Assembly: GCA_002372735.1 (NCBI GenBank)
Contig: DFIE01000153.1
Span: forward strand, 19,161 to 42,742
Source of the DNA: Clostridiales bacterium UBA3705
Lineage (GTDB): Bacteria; Bacillota_A; Clostridia; Oscillospirales; Oscillospiraceae
Reading direction: 5' to 3'
DNA length: 23,582 nucleotides
The notes below the pieces were generated by a model. That model was not told the DNA's origin and did not search any database. It saw nothing but the letters and a program-made list of their open reading frames with translations. A program made the position numbers and the translations under genes. Below, in pieces: positions 22,529 to 23,582 of the stretch (position 1 is the first letter of the stretch; the number at the start of each line of letters is the position of its first letter).

Positions 22529-23582
22529 TTGTTGTTTTCCATCCACGCCAAGCCCACCCAAGAGGTCAACTACGCCCTCATCCACGCCGGCAAGCCGCTG
22601 CTGGAGGACTTCTCCATCTCCGGGCCCAAGGGCGAAACCGTGCGGCTGCACGTCAGCTCTGAGCCGGCCTTCCTTACCGAGTTTTTTACCACCGTCACCT
22701 TTGGGGAGACGGGCTTTTCCATGCCCCTCCAGCTCAACGACACCTTCTATCGCCGTGAGATGGATCTCGGCCGCGACGCCACTGTGAACGTGCAGCTGCT
22801 GTCTGTAGACGAGCCCGACCGGGTGCTCTGCCAGGAGCAGTTCCATCTGCGCCTGCAGCCCTACACCTGCTGGGACAGCCGCAATGCCCCGGAGAGCCTG
22901 GCCTGCTTCCTCCAGCCGGGGGATCCCCTGGTGGCTGCCGTGCTGCAGCAGGCCGGGGAGCTGGCCAACGCCGAGGGCGGCAGGATGATCAATTATTTTG
23001 CCGAAAGCGCCGAGGAGGTCCGCCGCCAGGCCAAATGGATCTTCCAGGCCCTGCAGCGCCAGGCCCTGCACTATATGGCCCCGCCTGCCTCCTTTGAGGG
23101 CGGGCAGTCCATCCGCCTGCCCCACCGGGTGCTTCAGCCCGAGGTACGCCAGGGCACCTGCCTGGATCTGGCGGTGCTCTACGCCTCCTGCCTGGAGGCC
23201 GCGGGGCTCCACGCCGTTCTGTTTTTGACCCCGACCCACGCCATGGCCGGCTTCTTTACCAACAAAGATGCCGCCCTGTCCGCCCGCCTGGTCAGCGACC
23301 GCAGCGAGCTGCTGCCCCTGCTGCCCCTGCCCATGGTGGAGGGAGAGCTGATCCCGGTGGAGTGTACCCTCTTTGCCGACGGGGACACCGTGGCCTTTGA
23401 CAGCGCAGTGGAGTCCGCCAACTTTGCCCTGAAAAACAAGGACTTCCGCTTTGCCCTGGACGTGGCCTTGTGCCGGGCGGAGGGCCAGCGGCCCTGCTTC
23501 CCCGCGGTGACCGAGGCCGCCGAGGAGAAGGCTCCCGCTGAGGAGAAAGCCCCCGCTGAGGAGAAGGCCCCTGCCGAGGAAG
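22529..23582 (+). CDS. Transglutaminase-like protein, 3' end beyond window
   Basis: The frame runs to the window end without a stop, giving at least 351 residues. The start is a TTG at 22529 (a second TTG follows at 22532); AGGGGG at 22516-22521 is 7 bases upstream, and there is no suitable ATG. The N-terminal half is beta-rich. A transglutaminase-like triad is visible: C211 in QGTCLDLAVLYASCLEAAGL, H237 in PTHAMAGFF, and PVECT (E278) where the third residue normally lies. This arrangement resembles the protease-like domains found in several bacterial multi-gene stress and conflict proteins. The visible C-terminus is an AEEKAP repeat. It is the tenth gene of the operon; what follows is not visible. 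Confidence 0.75.
   Translation, partial: MLFSIHAKPTQEVNYALIHAGKPLLEDFSISGPKGETVRLHVSSEPAFLTEFFTTVTFGETGFSMPLQLNDTFYRREMDLGRDATVNVQLLSVDEPDRVLCQEQFHLRLQPYTCWDSRNAPESLACFLQPGDPLVAAVLQQAGELANAEGGRMINYFAESAEEVRRQAKWIFQALQRQALHYMAPPASFEGGQSIRLPHRVLQPEVRQGTCLDLAVLYASCLEAAGLHAVLFLTPTHAMAGFFTNKDAALSARLVSDRSELLPLLPLPMVEGELIPVECTLFADGDTVAFDSAVESANFALKNKDFRFALDVALCRAEGQRPCFPAVTEAAEEKAPAEEKAPAEEKAPAEE
23519..23582 (+). repeat. 18-bp in-frame repeats encoding AEEKAP
   Basis: Three full units at 23519, 23537 and 23555, and a fourth entering at 23573, encode AEEKAP. The array continues past the window edge, a charged flexible tail of the transglutaminase-like protein. Confidence 0.85.

Overview
The window (about 23.6 kb, visibly GC-rich, with Shine-Dalgarno sites of the AGGAGG type before almost every gene) looks like the chromosome of a strictly anaerobic, gut-type Clostridia species, probably an Oscillospirales/Flavonifractor-like lineage. 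That placement is inferred from base composition, gene content (YgeW/YgeY-type catabolism, small zinc-ribbon membrane proteins) and promoter style. No rRNA, tRNA, CRISPR array, insertion sequence or phage gene was seen, and no intergenic stretch exceeds 300 bases.

Region A (1-2381, + strand): the 3' end of glycogen phosphorylase, then an intracellular GH13 alpha-glucan hydrolase. Together they form a glycogen/maltodextrin breakdown unit. Region B (2403-5158, +): a membrane double-zinc-ribbon protein, two paralogous zinc-ribbon plus two-helix membrane proteins (the first behind a clear promoter that carries a perfect 19-bp tandem repeat), and a lipoprotein with five AETQAP repeats. A strong hairpin at 5175-5200 closes this block and also the convergent block C.

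Region C (5218-12508): a divergent catabolic locus. Leftward are ygeY (M20-type hydrolase), ygeW (knotted carbamoyltransferase family) and carbamate kinase. Rightward are a YheO-type PAS-HTH regulator overlapping, by an ATGA junction, a 490-aa fold-type-II PLP enzyme, then a threonine-synthase-like PLP enzyme. Near-consensus divergent promoters flank an AT-rich inverted repeat, a plausible operator. In E. coli and gut anaerobes ygeW/ygeY-type genes are tied to anaerobic purine/urate breakdown. Here the PLP enzymes would release ammonia from a diamino acid, and carbamate kinase would recover ATP from carbamoyl phosphate (inference).

Region D (12693 to beyond the right edge, +): a tightly packed operon of at least ten genes following a strong terminator. 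It encodes two small zinc-ribbon proteins, a 573-aa orphan protein, a short Hsp70-like ATPase, a long coiled-coil protein with an 84-residue internal duplication, a 360-aa helical protein, a 258-aa protein whose layout resembles ESCRT-III/Snf7, a Vps4-like AAA ATPase with an MIT-like N-terminal helical domain, a second AAA-like protein with degenerate Walker motifs, and a transglutaminase-like protein cut by the window end. The neighbouring ESCRT-III-like and Vps4-like genes, together with an Hsp70-like ATPase, are the most striking feature. They suggest an undescribed filament or membrane-remodelling (or stress/conflict) machine in a bacterium. That reading rests on motif and architecture recognition by eye and has not been tested by profile search.
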